NCBI GenBank assembly: GCA_026315105.1
Contig: CM048745.1
Location: 788,683,390 to 788,747,389 of the forward strand
Direction: 5' to 3'
DNA from: Locusta migratoria
Taxonomy: Eukaryota; Arthropoda; Insecta; Orthoptera; Acrididae
DNA: 64,000 nucleotides
Shown here: positions 54,719 to 64,000 of the stretch, in pieces
How the letters are laid out: every line of letters begins with the position of its first letter
Position numbering within the stretch: the stretch's first letter is position 1
Made by a program: the position numbers and the translations under genes
The notes under the pieces: model-generated
Told to the model about the DNA's origin: nothing
The model's input: the letters and a program-made list of their open reading frames with translations, nothing else
The model's database searches: none

Positions 54719-55192
54719 GTGATAGTGTTGATTCCAGATGGTATTAACATTGGTGACTTCAGAGTAAACGCTGCTTTATATATTACAGGAGAGAGTTGTG
54801 ATATTTTGTATCACTTCATGCTAGTAGGTGTAGTTGTGAAAGGTTTCAAACCTTGCTGTCATCTAGCTTCTGGCGAAATTTAATGCAGTAGCAATGCTCC
54901 AAGTTTTCGTTATTTACCATGCAATACAAAACCCAAACGAGCAGTACTCACTACCTCACATAACTATTGTCTGTCAGCAACTGACACTTAACAGGTAGTA
55001 GAAAAATTTACACGTATACACAGTTTCTAGGTCAGCTCATGCAAGTACACTAGAGTCAAATACATCAGGTGTTTGCATACAAAATAACGTTGGATACTTT
55101 TCAGAACAGATCTCATATGTATAGAGGTAGATTAGGTCTAGCACAATACAGTAAAAGCCATTTTCACATTCCCAGATTTTAGGTGTGCCACG

Positions 55193-55470
55193 GTTGCACA
55201 ATGGTAGAGTGCCATACGATGAATCCGAAGGTTGTGGGTTTGATCCCCGCCAGGTCCTAGGAACTTTACCTGTCTCTTTCCACTTATTTCACCTTTGGCA
55301 GTATTGCTCTTGTGAAAAATACCGAGTAGCACCATGGTTCGGAACCCACGTTAAACTGTAGGTCTCCCTATAACTGACTGGGTCAGTCAGTTCTAAGCTC
55401 AGAGGAAGGCAACGGCATATCACCTCGAAACAGGACCATGATTAGTAATGCACTGTGGTGTTCAAACCAA
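55193..55470 (+). mobile_element. tRNA-derived SINE
   Basis: A tRNA-like head with GCACAATGGTAGAGTGC (A box) and GGGTTTGATCCCCGC (B box), then a body with GCACCATGGTTCGGAACCC, ACGTTAAACTGTAGG and GAGGAAGGCAACGGCATATC. The body matches an insect SINE type distinct from the copies at 7.2, 9.5 and 38.4 kb. It sits inside the 3-kb inverted repeat. Confidence 0.65.
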
Positions 55471-56477
55471 TCTTCAAATTGTTGACTGCTTTACCTTTAT
55501 GTTTTCCCACAATTTACACCATTATTTGTAATGCCCATCAAATTTCCCATATTCAAAATGTTCATTAGCCCCCATTTTTGTGTTAACATATTTACATTTT
55601 TCCCACATTTTATACTTTATGAAACCATATTTGTGGGGGGAAAATAACGTAATTGACATAAATTGAGGCAGGCATGGCTTTCGCCTTCAAGTATAGTTTT
55701 TATAAATGTTACACAGTCAAGTTTCTTGACACTTTGCATTTATTCAAACATATATTTTGTGGTTCGTTGTTTGCAGTACGCACTAAGTTGACTCACGGCA
55801 CAGTGGCTGATGGAAGCATCCCACCGGTCACCGCTCCAACTCCTTTGTCAGCTTAGATTAGTTTACACGACTAGTAGTTTTCATGATTTCTATGACATGT
55901 CTTGGGAATTTATTCTTATTGTGAAGTGTAAATATTTATGTAAGTATTTTTGTAACATTTTATAAACAGTGATAATGATGGTTTGCTTGTATTTTTCTGC
56001 ACATTGAAGGGGATCACAGTTATATTATAGCTTCAAAAAGACGATTACAGTGTGAGGTGCCAACCCTGTGCAAATTTCCCAAGAAGTACATATGTATATA
56101 TTTCAGTTCTAATGATAATAGGAACTTAACAGCAACCTTAATTTTTTCTTTGCCTTTAAGCTTTGACAAGTTGGGAGGAATTACAGTTATGTTTTGTTTA
56201 GCCTCAAGATGCTTTAGTACAACAACACTACAAGGTTACACTGTGGTCCATTCTTAGATGATAGATATTCATTTTGAGCATTTATTTATGTTTCAGTTAG
56301 TTTGAGAACATACAGTGCACTTATTTCTAGGTGTCGGCAGCAAATGTCAATGATGTTCCAGCAATGCCACACAACATCCATCCTCTGTCTTGCACACACA
56401 TATCACTGTTGCATAATATATGTCCTCAAACTAACTAAAATCCTAAATAAACACTTGAAACACAATCTTTTGATTAA
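55471..56477. other. Interior of the inverted repeat, nothing recognised
   Basis: AT-rich with short frames (55674-55856, 56057-56257, 56302-56508) that I cannot assign. Confidence 0.35.
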
Positions 56478-57060
56478 CTACAATTATGAAATGCAATGTC
56501 AACCATGAGCAAAGCAAAAATGTGGATGCATTGTCCTACTGATGGGTCTCAACCCATCATTTGATCAAAAACAACCACTCTATTTTTAACTTAAAACGGA
56601 GGCAAGGCTTTACCACTACCAGCTCCCAGGTTGCGTGGCAAAGAATTCAGTGCTTAGGCAGGTCATACAGAAGATACAAGGTGAGTGGCCTAACTGTCCA
56701 CTGTGACGTGTGTCTGATTCTCTGTGGAATTACTATGCATCATGTCATTGCTTTTATTTGTTTGTCTCGATTCTGCAATCAACAGAAGGTTTTACTCTTC
56801 ATGTTGTGGCGTTGGTGACATTACAAGTACAGGTACTTAGCTTACTACATTAGGGACATTGGAGGGACATTCCACACTTGACTGTTAGAATGCTGTCATG
56901 TGTTCTGACCTGGCATCGATCAGGAAGTGACACACCTTGCCATGGTCTTCTGCTAATGTTTCTGTCAGCAGGTGGCACCATGTACTGTTTATTCTCCATG
57001 GTCGCACACACGTAGTCTTGGTAAAGAATCTACAGTGACTTCACAGGACCCTATTTAGAC
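56478..57060 (-). repeat. Right arm of the 3-kb inverted repeat
   Basis: Inverted counterpart of 54043-54624. The 1.85 kb between the arms holds a hammerhead-like core, a SINE and unassigned AT-rich DNA, but no transposase. Either long TIRs of a non-autonomous element or two copies of one repeat in opposite orientation. Confidence 0.7.
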
Positions 57061-57289
57061 TGCAGTGTAAACTTGTAATGTTGTTACACTACAATGCATC
57101 AAAATCAACTCCACCTATTTCTAACAAAATGAAAAGTTAGCCATGTAAAAAAACAAAGACTATTCAAGATGGGCACATCAGATAATTAAGTTAAAAGTAC
57201 TGAATCGAACTAGAAAAACATATTGCACAACATGATTGAAAGATGAGATTGGTCAATGGGACACACTCCAAGGCATCAAAGAAAATCAA

Positions 57290-57465
57290 ATGGAGAGTAG
57301 TGTTGTAGGCAATAATTGTAGGGGAGATAAAAGCTTGACTACAGTAATAAGATTCAAAACAATGCAGGGTGCAATAGCTACCCAGAAATAAAAAGGCCTG
57401 CACAGAAGAGAATAGCTTGGAAAGCTGCATTAAATCAATCTTTGGTCTCAAGACCACAATGCTAT
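57290..57465 (+). mobile_element. RTE 3'-terminal remnant
   Basis: The block AATAGCTTGGAAAGCTGCAT and then the CAATCTTTGGTCTCAAGACC version of the RTE terminal sequence match the 3' end near 40800-40860. No coding content. Confidence 0.5.
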
Positions 57466-57821
57466 GTCACATAGATTAACAGTTATTCAGTTGCTACAAG
57501 ATAATCAGTTTTTTAGCTGTTTCAAATTTTTATTACAATTTTATCTCTCACATAGAGGTCAGTGTAGTTGTGCAATGGAAAACATTGTTTACTACACCTG
57601 ATATACTGTATGATTTGTAGATATTTTTTATGTTCAGGGCTCTTTTCAACTATTTGTTCAGAGTATGCTGACTTTAGCCAATACATTCTTTTAAAAACAT
57701 ATCTGCAACTAGGCCTGTACTTCTCAGACTTCAAAAAAATTTCTGAACTTAAGCTGGATACTTCTTTTTCAAGGAAAACATGGAGAAGCTATGAAGGCCA
57801 GGATATCTTTGAACTACAAGG

Positions 57822-58830
57822 TTTGTTCAAAAAAGAATCTAAACTTCTGAAATAATGTGCAAACCAACAGAGAGAGCACAATGCAGCTACTGAGCTCACC
57901 TATCAGCAGGTTTAGACAACAAACTGCCATTTGCATTGTGTCACTCGAACAAATAACAAGCAAACCACAGCCACCGAAGCAATCGCATATACAATCTGCT
58001 CATTGGATTACTGCAATGAAGGAGCTTTAAGAAAAACAAATGTGTCAAATTCTAGTATACACTTAGCAAAACTTTCACAAGAGACATTTCAAATGCTTAG
58101 CCAATCATACGGGGAGGACTAGTACCATTCACTCGCAGTGCTACAAGTAGTTTAAGTTTTTTAACAGGGTAGAATATCGGTCTGTGATGATTCCAAGTCT
58201 GGACGTCCTTCCACATCAACAAATGTGAATAGTATCATGCTGTGATTCGCAGAAATGGTCAGATGGTAAACAAGGAAGTCTTCCAGAGAATACTAGTGCA
58301 TATGAGGGATACTATGCACAGGAAGAGACCTGAATTGTTGGAAAACCAGAGTTGTGTGTTGCATTATGAAAATGTGTCACCTCACACATCACTCCGTCAG
58401 CAGCTACCCAGCAAAGCTCTACATTCCTGTTGCATCCCATACTCCATATTCTCTGGACCTAGCTCCAACAGACCTTTTCCTTTTTCCCAAACTGAAAAAC
58501 ACATTCGAAGGATATCATTTACAACATCACTCCGTCAGCAGCTACCCAGCAAAGCTCTACATTCCTGTTGCATCCCATACTCCATATTCTCTGGACCTAG
58601 CTCCAACAGACCTTTTCCTTTTTCCCAAACTGAAAAACACATTCGAAGGATATCATTTACAAATGGGATAATGTGATGAGAAAGCTGCACACCAAACTGG
58701 AAGAAACGTTGACAACGGTTTTTCGGCAGTATAGGTGACTATTCTATCAGGGACAGTGCTTAAATGTTGTACAAAAAGGAATTAAGTTAATACAGCAAAA
58801 ATTCAGTTTCTTTTGAACACACTTTGCATG
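57822..58830 (+). mobile_element. Mariner-like DNA transposon relic
   Basis: The ends CAAGGTTTGTTCAAAAAAGA (57820s) and, inverted, CAAAGTGTGTTCAAAAGAAA (near 58830) are terminal inverted repeats. Between them are pieces of a mariner transposase: QSYGED, a degraded QGRISVCDDSKSGRPSTST linker, GQMVNKEVFQRILVHMRDTM, HRKRPELLENQSCVLHYENV and SPHTS, then PYSLDLAPTDLFLFPKLK. The central part with the first catalytic Asp is deleted between GRPSTST and VNKE. The second reads ENVSPH where the family has DNAPAH. A 138-bp stretch is tandemly duplicated. Confidence 0.72.
58386..58661 (+). repeat. Perfect tandem duplication, two 138-bp units, within the mariner relic
   Basis: 58386-58523 and 58524-58661 appear identical base for base. 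The unit is 46 codons long, so either reading frame passes through both copies unchanged. It covers the region after the second catalytic block up to the PYSLDLAPTDLFLFPKLK motif, which is therefore present twice. Confidence 0.9.
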
Positions 58831-58831
58831 T

Positions 58832-59547
58832 TGTAGACACTGCACAGCTTTTTATATTGGCTTAACTACCAACCAGCAGACTGCCAGAATGAGTATGTGG
58901 CAGCTATACCAAAAGCCGTTTATAGCAGCACAGGCCAGCTACGGACGGCAAGGTCCATGGCGCTGGAACTTGCCGCATGAAAATCCTGTTGGCCAAATTT
59001 GTCATTGTGGGGACCCACGGACAGCACAGGGACACAGAAACTAAAGCAGTGCGAGCCCACCGTAGAGAGTAAATGGATGCACAAGTAACGTGACGAGTAA
59101 AAAGCACCAACTGCCAACCATGTGGGTTGAGCTCAACTCATGCTCCCCACCGTCGCACAAGATATTCGTGTACCCATCATTGTATGCCCGATTACCACAG
59201 AGTATACACCCTCGCTCGCACGCGCACACACACACGTCACTCATTGCGTATTTTTCAGATGTTGCATATTATTTCATTACAACCCCATGCTCATTCTGTT
59301 ACAAAAAAAAGTACATACTGACAAAATTACAACTATATCTTACCTTTTTTACTTCTCTTATCATTTCTTCAATTTTCCTTTGGTATTTTACCAATTTTAT
59401 TGTGTTCTGAACTGTCCTATCCATTGGAAAGCACACCTTCATTGGAATTTTCTGGGAACTATTAAATTTTATAGACAGATTTTATATATATTATAGTTAA
59501 TATTCAAATTAATAGCTTGATTTTAATTTTGACACAAACTAACTTAC
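58832..59547. other. Nothing recognised
   Basis: No supported gene; a short CA-rich run near 59222-59236. Confidence 0.4.
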
Positions 59548-59729
59548 CATGTTTGTTCGTCTTCTGCATTAAAATTTTCATCCTCAGATAGTGGCTCCTG
59601 TGACTCTGTTTCTTCACTGTCAGCTTTTGTCTCTGGAGTATCTACTTGTTTTCTTGTCTTCTTCTCTCTCAAATATTTTGCTAGTTTTGGGTTTATAATA
59701 TCTTCTAGCTCAGGTTCTGTAACAACACT
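59548..59729 (-). CDS. Exon-like segment of a host gene, acidic, not identified
   Basis: The minus strand shows a TTTGCTCACAG acceptor, a 182-nt open stretch and a TG|GTAAGT donor. The peptide starts SVVTEPELEDIINPKLAKYL, continues REKKTRKQVDTPETKADSEE and ends in an acidic TESQEPLSEDENFNAEDEQT stretch plus a split Trp codon. It begins in phase 0 and ends in phase 2. The alternative frames contain stops. Phase 2 cannot join the phase-0 start of the SUPT7L exon at 34428, so an unseen exon must lie between, or this is another minus-strand gene. Composition resembles the acidic SUPT7L exon. No domain is recognised. Confidence 0.55.
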
Positions 59730-62700
59730 CTGTGAGCAAACAAACTCATTACAAAATGAAATCTTGGTTTCATATATTCTACATAATAAAGTTTTTTAAA
59801 TTCAATCTGGAAGCAATTTTGTATTTATTTATTCATTCATACATAATGTACAGCCAATTGCACTAATGAGTAGAAAAGTGTGTAATTTGGAACAAGTGTA
59901 GGTTCGTAATAGAAACAGAGCTGTGATAAATTGTTCTTCTATGCTGTAATAATAAGAGCCATCAACTAGTCAAACTCAACTCTTTAAAGAATCACTCCCA
60001 AATATGAAACAAAGTCCTTAACTATATGATGCAAGCAAATGACTTAACTTTTCAGAGTAGATACTATCTGCAAAATATATTTCAAACAGAGTTAGTAATA
60101 ATGAACTAATACATTGAAATGTCTTAGTTTTATTGCATAACGAGCAAAAATGTTTCAAGAAAAGTCATTTTTTTAATCATTTTTGAAAAGTTTCAGTGAG
60201 AAAAGGTTGTATGGAGGTTTGAAGACATTGAATGATATTAAAAAGAATTAATAAATAATGACAAACTGCATTATGTTTGTGATTACACAAGAACAGGCTG
60301 AGTCACTTATTTGTCAAGTCAGATAAAAGCAAGGACACCCTGTCTAAAATATGGCCCTAATTATTAAGAGGTATATGGATATGAACCACCCTTAGCCCTG
60401 TTGATTTTATTTTTTTAGATTATGTAACATTTATTAATGTCAATTGTATCAAGAGAGATAAGTTAATAAAGAGAGCTACAAAATCGAGGGACTAAATTTC
60501 CAGCATTTATTTACTTTTAGAAGAAATGTATGACACACAAGCATTGTTGAATTTCTTAGCTTTCAGAATAACAGTCCCTTCCACAAAAAGAAGAGGTGAA
60601 TAAATTGGAGACAGGAAGGAAGAGCAGATCACACTGCCCCAGACAACAGATACTTGTCGTGAGGAAAAGGGTGTGTGGGTGGAGGGGATCAGAGCACGTA
60701 AAGTAAGAGAGTTGAAATAAAGTGCATTAGAGAGTAAAGTACCAATTCAGACCAGAAGTGACAAGTAATGATAGAAAAGAGGAAAGAAATTAGCAAACAA
60801 TTAAGAACTAGAGAAAAGGAAAATATAAGGCAAAATGACAGAAGGGCAAGGGAAAGAACAAAGACAAAATAGTAAGAGTAAATGGAAAAAAGTGAATGGC
60901 TGTGTAACAAAGCATGCTGGAATTTACTCCCATCTTCTTGCATTACAGAACCTCCTGATACCACAGTTGCACAATAGTACATATGAATGTAATTAGTCTA
61001 CTATCATTTTCTTTCCAAAACTTTTGTTATTCTTTTATAATGTAACTAGTTGAAGTCATTTTCTATTATTTGAAGTTGGAGAAGTTTGTTTAGTTAGCAA
61101 ATATTAATTAGTTAATGCCAGAGGTGTATTGTTATATTTCAGACAGTATGCTAATTAGTATTTCTCATAAAACTAAGTAAATTCTTTTCTTATAATATTA
61201 AAGTAGGTATTATTGTGTTTCACAATTAATATTAGAAAAGCTTTGCCTTCATTAGTTTCTGTACAGTTACCATTAATTAAGAAAGTATTGTTGATAAACC
61301 TAGTTTGTTAAATACATAAATGAAACAATTATTGTAACTGAGATTTATATATCAGTTAACTCAGTATTCTTTATGCTATCTTTTACTATAGCCAGTTGCA
61401 TGTAACTATTTAATTTTCCATTATAATTAATTTAATGTAAATAATTAACAATAGGCAATTTCCAGTATCATTGTTTGGAAGATATATATTAGGATGCATA
61501 CAAGCCATGTAATTGACTATTGTTTTGTTCTCGATCTGATGCACGATCCACGTCAGTTCTGAGTATGGTTTCGTCCATGATCTGAGGCACAATCCACTTA
61601 ACTTTGAACTTTAATAAGTTTGAACAGCATGTTAAAAGTTCTTCAATGTTAGGCACATCTACAGTGGATCCTGAGGACACAGTTGGGGAACACTTCAAAA
61701 CGGCCAACCGAGTCCCCTTGTTTCAGCCCATCATTGTAAACCACTTCAGAATTTTTAAGCCTATCAACAATGATAAAAAAGGAATAAAAAAATAATTTTA
61801 AAAAAGACCAGTGTTCGTAAAATTATGGATACATCTACTTAAAAGGTGTCAAGTAAAATCACCTCTGGGCTTCTGGAGGAGCCAAGGTGGAAAGCAGCTC
61901 CAACTTTGATGTAAAACATTAAAACCAGATACATCCAGACCTAAAAGGCAGTCATTTACGCGAATTCCATAAGGTGATTATGAAAAAGCCTTTCCATAAC
62001 ACGGGAGCCAACTTGGTGTTCGATTTCCATAAAATTTTGTCTATTCATTTCAAGTGACAAGATATAGAAAAATTCCCAACTACAGAAATTTAGCACAAGT
62101 AAGGCAATAGAAACACTGATCACAAAAACAGCTGTAACTTCTTATAATAGAGACAGAACAGTGAACTAGGCAACTTTGAAAAGATCTTGAAACAAGCTTT
62201 TAAATGATATGCAATTTTGGCATATTCAAAGACAGTACACTTTTGAGGTCAGCAACCTTGACCTTTCACCTTGAATATCTCAAAAAATCCCACCTTCAAA
62301 ATTGATGAAAATAAATATATTTGCTTCTTCATGTTAAACTATACAAAAAAGTAAATGCAAGTTGTGGTGACAATGGGATTAGGGGATATAAATTAATATA
62401 TACAACAATGTGTTGCATTAATGGAAAAAAAATTATTCAGTCTCCAACAGTATGACACAAAGCACTGAAAAACATTTTCATTGTTAAAAAGATGCTGTTA
62501 TAATAAAGCATAGTAAGTTACTACAGTTAACAGGAACATAGCAAGTATTTATGATATGTAAGGTCACATACTACAAATCTGACTTTTACTGATGCAAAAT
62601 ATGATATAGCCATCTCAGCCGAACACATTTGTATGGTATGGTAAACAAGTTAAGATTTATAGAAACAAATATGAACCATCTAGACTTACTATGTATCAAT

Positions 62701-62781
62701 TCTAGGAAGCAACATATAACACTGTTTATGCTTCTTTTGGTAAAAGGAAACATGTTCACCTGTTGCTATTCTCACATCAGC
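59730..62781. other. AT-rich DNA upstream of the orphan exon, nothing firmly recognised
   Basis: A minus-strand open stretch at 61489-61707 (including SGSTVDVPNIEELLTCCSNL) follows a frame with VVYNDGLKQGDSVGRFEVFP further upstream, behind a possible TTGATAG acceptor. I cannot name it and there is no clear donor. The rest is AT-rich with no supported feature. Confidence 0.35.
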
Positions 62782-63097
62782 CTTTTTTATTGCTATCATG
62801 TGAGAAATCGCACTGCGAAGCCCAAGTGCACGAATTTAGATTCACCCTGTATAGATGCTGCTGCAAGAATTTGCCAACATAATTTTTCGTGAGGCTGATT
62901 TTAACGTCTGTGCCGGCAAATGGCAAAGGATCATGTGATGGTATAGCTGATAACATCAAGAGACTTGCTGCCTGCACCAGTCTGCTGTGTGTCTACAACT
63001 CTCAGATAATGACAGCTAGATAATTTTTTGAATGGTACTCCAAGAATGTTGCGTGTGTCTCTTTCAGTATACAACTAACAGTGAGTACGATGGAGAA
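62782..63097 (+). repeat. Left arm of a 1-kb inverted repeat
   Basis: Inverted copy of 63446-63781 with high identity. It lacks about 20-30 bp present in the right arm next to GGCAAAGGATCATGTGA. It is flanked by a 39-bp near-identical direct repeat (62747-62785 and 63095-63133). Confidence 0.8.
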
Positions 63098-63434
63098 ACA
63101 TGTTCACCTGTTACTATTCTCACATCAGCCTTTATGTCCTTATCCAAATGAAGGTGAAGGCTCACAAGAATGTAAGCTAAAGGAAACCTCATTTGTATTT
63201 TCATTAAAATTCAAACACATCCTTGCCACTAGTGACCTTCATATATACACATGCAACAAGCCATGTAATATCACCAAGGTATGCGCCTCCTTGGGTCCTA
63301 GTTACAGATGCATTTCTAATGCCTGGCAAATTGCAAAGAACTTTCATTTGGATATTATAATGGTCATTGGGAGCAACACAATACAACTTTTGGGTATATG
63401 CAATTGTGTGAAATTGTGCTATCCACTTACTTGA
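63081..63434 (+). pseudogene. Open frame across the loop of the inverted repeat, unidentified
   Basis: A 117-residue open frame starting inside the left arm (STMEKHVHLLLFSHQPLCPY), then EGEGSQECKLKETSFVFSLK, a Cys-rich middle (HIYTCNKPCNITKVCASLG) and a terminal LLGICNCVKLCYPLT. It continues the frame of the coding remnant in the arm, so it may be the downstream part of the same repetitive protein. No domain is recognised and a stop separates it from the arm's coding part. Confidence 0.35.
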
Positions 63435-63445
63435 AGGAGAAATTC

Positions 63446-63781
63446 TTCTCCATCGTACTCACTGTTAGTTGTATACTGAAAGAGAGACAAGCAACATTCT
63501 TGGAGTACCATTCAAAAAATTATCTAGCTGTCATTATCTGAGAGTTGTAGACACACAGCAGACTGGTGCAGGCAGCAAGTCTTTTGATGTTATCAGCTAT
63601 ACAATCACATGATCCTTTGCCATGTGATGTGGCAAAGAAATGGTACTCAGCACAGACGTTAAAATCAGCCTCACGAAAAATTATGTTGGCAAATTCTTGC
63701 GGCAGCATCCTTACAGGGTGAATCTAAATTCGTGCACTTGGGCTTCGCAGTGCGATTCCTCACATGATAGCAATAAAAAAG
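63446..63781 (-). repeat. Right arm of the 1-kb inverted repeat, with coding remnant
   Basis: The minus-strand frame reads LPQEFANIIFREADFNVCAE, YHFFATSHGKGSCDCIADNI and KRLAACTSLLCVYNSQIM, then a stop. The HFFATSHGKxxCD...KRLA pattern recurs in uncharacterised, repetitive arthropod proteins as I recall them. I cannot name a function. The left arm carries the same frame on the plus strand with the HFFATSH part deleted. Confidence 0.6.
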
Positions 63782-64000
63782 TGTCTCTCACAAAATTTCG
63801 TACTGCGCATACATCGGGCAGTAAATGAACGTCACAGATTGAGATGAGTGTGTGTCCCATACATCGGAGTGTTTCAGAGTTACACCACTACACCAACAAA
63901 CTTCTAAGGGATGTGGGAGGGGTCTTGAAGAACAAAGTGAGCATTGAAACCCATGCCCGGAAATGTCATCCAATGACACTACAGTGTCGAAGTTGCTGGA

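Overview
The window looks like intronic DNA of a large, repeat-rich insect genome, most likely an orthopteran. That assignment is an inference from the tRNA-derived SINEs, the mix of retrotransposons (CR1-like, I-like with RNase H, RTE and Penelope-like) and the very long introns. Nothing bacterial is present.

The host component is small. Three minus-strand exons (34061-34428, 29083-29192 and 809-930) have good splice signals and matching reading phases. Joined across their introns, the last two encode a bromodomain-associated histone fold that I recognise as SUPT7L/STAF65-gamma, the SAGA co-activator subunit. One intron of about 28.2 kb and one of about 4.9 kb therefore lie inside the window. 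A fourth exon-like segment at 59548-59729, also on the minus strand, has clean splice sites but a phase that does not join directly to the 34 kb exon. It is either an upstream exon with an unseen exon between, or part of another gene.

Layout, low to high coordinate: SUPT7L exon (0.8 kb); RTE tail (2 kb); a split DDE transposase relic (3.3-6.2 kb); SINE plus Gypsy integrase relic (7.2-8.2 kb); diverged tandem repeats and a second SINE (8.7-9.7 kb); a CR1-like LINE (about 10.7-15.3 kb and 21.3-21.4 kb) split by a near-complete I-like LINE 'A' (15344-21322, 11-bp target duplication); a second I-like LINE 'B' (21471-27695, 13-bp duplication); a hammerhead-like motif (28.6 kb); SUPT7L exon (29.1 kb); a Mutator-like relic (29.6-30.1 kb); a Penelope-like element with RT and GIY-YIG (31.2-33.4 kb); SUPT7L exon (34 kb). 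Then come RTE and truncated I-like copies (35-37 kb), a hAT relic (37.0-37.6 kb), an inverted RTE pair carrying a SINE and a foldback element (38.0-40.9 kb), an RTE copy split by a long-TIR element with a tRNA-like segment (41.5-42.6 kb), two non-LTR relics (42.6-46.8 kb), RTE and Penelope copies interrupted by long homopolymers (46.8-49 kb), a decayed Gypsy element (49.9-54.0 kb), a 3-kb inverted repeat (54.0-57.1 kb), a mariner relic with an internal tandem duplication (57.8-58.8 kb), the orphan exon (59.6 kb) and a 1-kb inverted repeat (62.8-63.8 kb).

The most interesting signals are the host gene hidden in mobile DNA; five hammerhead-ribozyme-like cores near Penelope-type sequence; a foldback element with two opposed hammerhead-like ends and a 15-bp target duplication; a SINE that shares its 3' tail with the I-like LINEs; and a long-TIR element carrying tRNA-like sequence. 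Apart from the host exons, nearly all coding potential is mobile-element protein, mostly broken by stops and frameshifts.
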